The translations under genes and the position numbers were made by a program. Below are positions 62,584 through 64,000 of a DNA stretch of 64,000 nt, one piece after another. Source of the DNA: Anodontia alba (lineage: Eukaryota; Mollusca; Bivalvia; Lucinida; Lucinidae); the NCBI GenBank assembly GCA_964016985.1, contig OZ024828.1, positions 14,330,242 through 14,394,241 of the forward strand. Reading direction: 5' to 3'. The notes below the pieces were generated by a model. That model ran no database searches, was not told the DNA's origin, and saw only the letters and a list, made by a program, of their open reading frames with translations. How positions within the stretch are numbered: position 1 is the first letter of the stretch; each line of letters starts with the position of its first letter.

Positions 62584-63910
62584 CTTTAAGTGCAAAGAGC
62601 AGCTCTAATCTTATATTTTATACTTAGGCATTTCTCAAGTGAATAGTTCATTCCATAACATACTCAAATGGTTCATGATTTGCACCCGCTCATTAAACCT
62701 GAAAAAAAAAAAAAATAAATAAAAAACAATCTTAAGACCTGTATAAAAACTTTTTTCTTAGTGCATGCACACCACCAATTCAGGTCATCTCACTCAAGAG
62801 CAGCAAGTTCAAAGCAACATTCTTTCATAAAACTTGACACCAGAATAAGCTCGTACCAGACGTACCTAAGCTTGGGAAGGCCTGAGGCACAACACACTTT
62901 GCATGCATCAGTGGACACATCTAGCCATTCAAAGTCACTTCTCAAAAAGCTAGCACACTGTGACCTACTTTAGAAAAAAGTGACACCCACATAATTTTCG
63001 AAATTAATAAGCCTCAGCCATACCAAACTTCAGATAGAGATGTTTTGGTTTTTAATCAGTCTGATATGTAAACTTCTCAATGCTCAAATCACATCAAACG
63101 TCATCATTGTATGCACCCTGCTACTCAAGTCACTGCACACAAAACTAGGTCACTGATGAATGGGTGCTAAAAATAGCCATGTATAACTATTGTTAGTTAC
63201 TATTGCTGTGTAAAAACTGTTCAAAACTGGTTTACTTATCTTTCTATTCAAGCAGAAGCACATGCTACATTGTATAATACAGGATACAAGTTGATACTTA
63301 CACCACATCTGCATCAGAGTTGTGGCAACCAAAGGTTGTCATCAATATTTGATTAACAGGTTGACCTAGGATTTTATACATTTAGGATTAACCAAAATTT
63401 CCCGACATTTCCCTTCAGTAAATTTAAATTTCCCTCACAATATCGGAGCAGGAAATTTTATGAATTTAGCAAGACAGATACATCAGGACCAAATATCTTT
63501 GCTTCATACAGCTGAAATGTAAAGTTCCCTGACATTTCCCTAACATTTTTGCAAAATTTCATTTTCCCCCCGACACATAACAGAATTCCATGACAATGCC
63601 CTGACCTTGATAAAAAAATTTCCTGACATTTTCCTGATGTGAATGAACCCTGTATAAAAGGCTGCATAAATCAATCATTAGTATTCCACATTGATCTATA
63701 TTTGATAGTTCAATGACTACTGTCAATTTCACATTTAAATTACATCATATGTATATGGGTTTGCATCTTAGAAGTTGGACAACAGTTGGCAGGAGGCAGA
63801 TGTAGCCCACCAACATTATCTGATGCTGAGCTAGATATTATGGTTCACTGACTTTTGTTAGTTTCTAATAACTATAACATGCACAAGGGTTAACAGAAGA
63901 TTTGTTAAAA
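62584..63910. other. SFMBT 5' flank or UTR/intron; no exon recognised
   Basis: No TATA box, CpG island or further coding exon could be supported. 63385-63660 is a diverged repeat with recurring cctgacatttcc motifs. If the true transcription start is here, it is a CpG-poor promoter; more likely upstream non-coding exons lie beyond the window. Confidence 0.4.
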
Positions 63911-63914
63911 ATTT

Positions 63915-64000
63915 TAACATGTTGTGGGTACTCATTAGAAGTGCCTCATTAAGGCACTTCTAATGAGTACCCACAACATATGTGTTTATGGAGAAGTTGA
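63915..64000. repeat. Family B foldback element, cut by window end
   Basis: aacatgttgtgggtactcat tagaagtgcctcattaaggc acttctaatgagtacccaca acatatgtgtttatggagaa; perfect stem. The right shoulder is outside the window. Confidence 0.82.

Noticed and set aside
62584..62595. Start of SFMBT at a TTG upstream of the ATG
   Set aside because: Non-ATG start is not expected; the ATG at 62581-62583 has a suitable context and an upstream in-frame stop follows shortly.

Overview
This is eukaryotic, invertebrate-type DNA: AT-rich, dense in short foldback elements, tRNA-derived SINEs and tandem arrays, with one long intron-rich gene. The repeat style (palindromic MITE-like elements, arrays carrying aaggtcaaggtcacc-like units) fits a bivalve mollusc, probably a heterodont clam. 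That taxonomic call is inference from style, not from a marker.

The only host gene I can support is on the minus strand, from the stop at 23920 to a start at 62583. It is a complete SFMBT-type Polycomb gene (Scm-like with four MBT repeats). I resolved 18 coding exons whose splice sites and phases all agree; together they total 4041 bases (1346 residues plus stop). Domain order is: a disordered P/Q/S-rich N-terminal region of about 477 residues (exons 1-3), four MBT repeats (exons 4-11), a linker (exon 12), a SLED DNA-binding domain (exons 13-14), a basic then acidic linker (exons 15-16) and a C-terminal SAM domain (exons 17-18). The N-terminal region carries a PxDLS-type motif expected to bind CtBP.

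Region by region: 1-5 kb holds a 3 kb minisatellite with a unit of about 28 bp and small foldback elements. 6-10.5 kb is a tandem array split by a 5'-truncated LINE with an uninterrupted RT-RNase H reading frame and 20-bp target site duplications. 10.5-23.5 kb is gene-free and packed with foldback elements, SINEs and TIR elements. 23.9-62.6 kb is the SFMBT gene; its introns are filled with the same families, often nested, and frequently end within 15-50 bases of a splice site. 62.6-64 kb is 5' flank or 5' UTR/intron with no recognised coding sequence.

The most notable pattern is modular. Several foldback families with different termini share one of two central hairpin arms (a GTGGGTACTC-type arm and a CAGTGTAGACC..GATCAG-type arm), as if palindromic cores had been exchanged among unrelated transposon ends. 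I found no bacterial-type system and no CRISPR.
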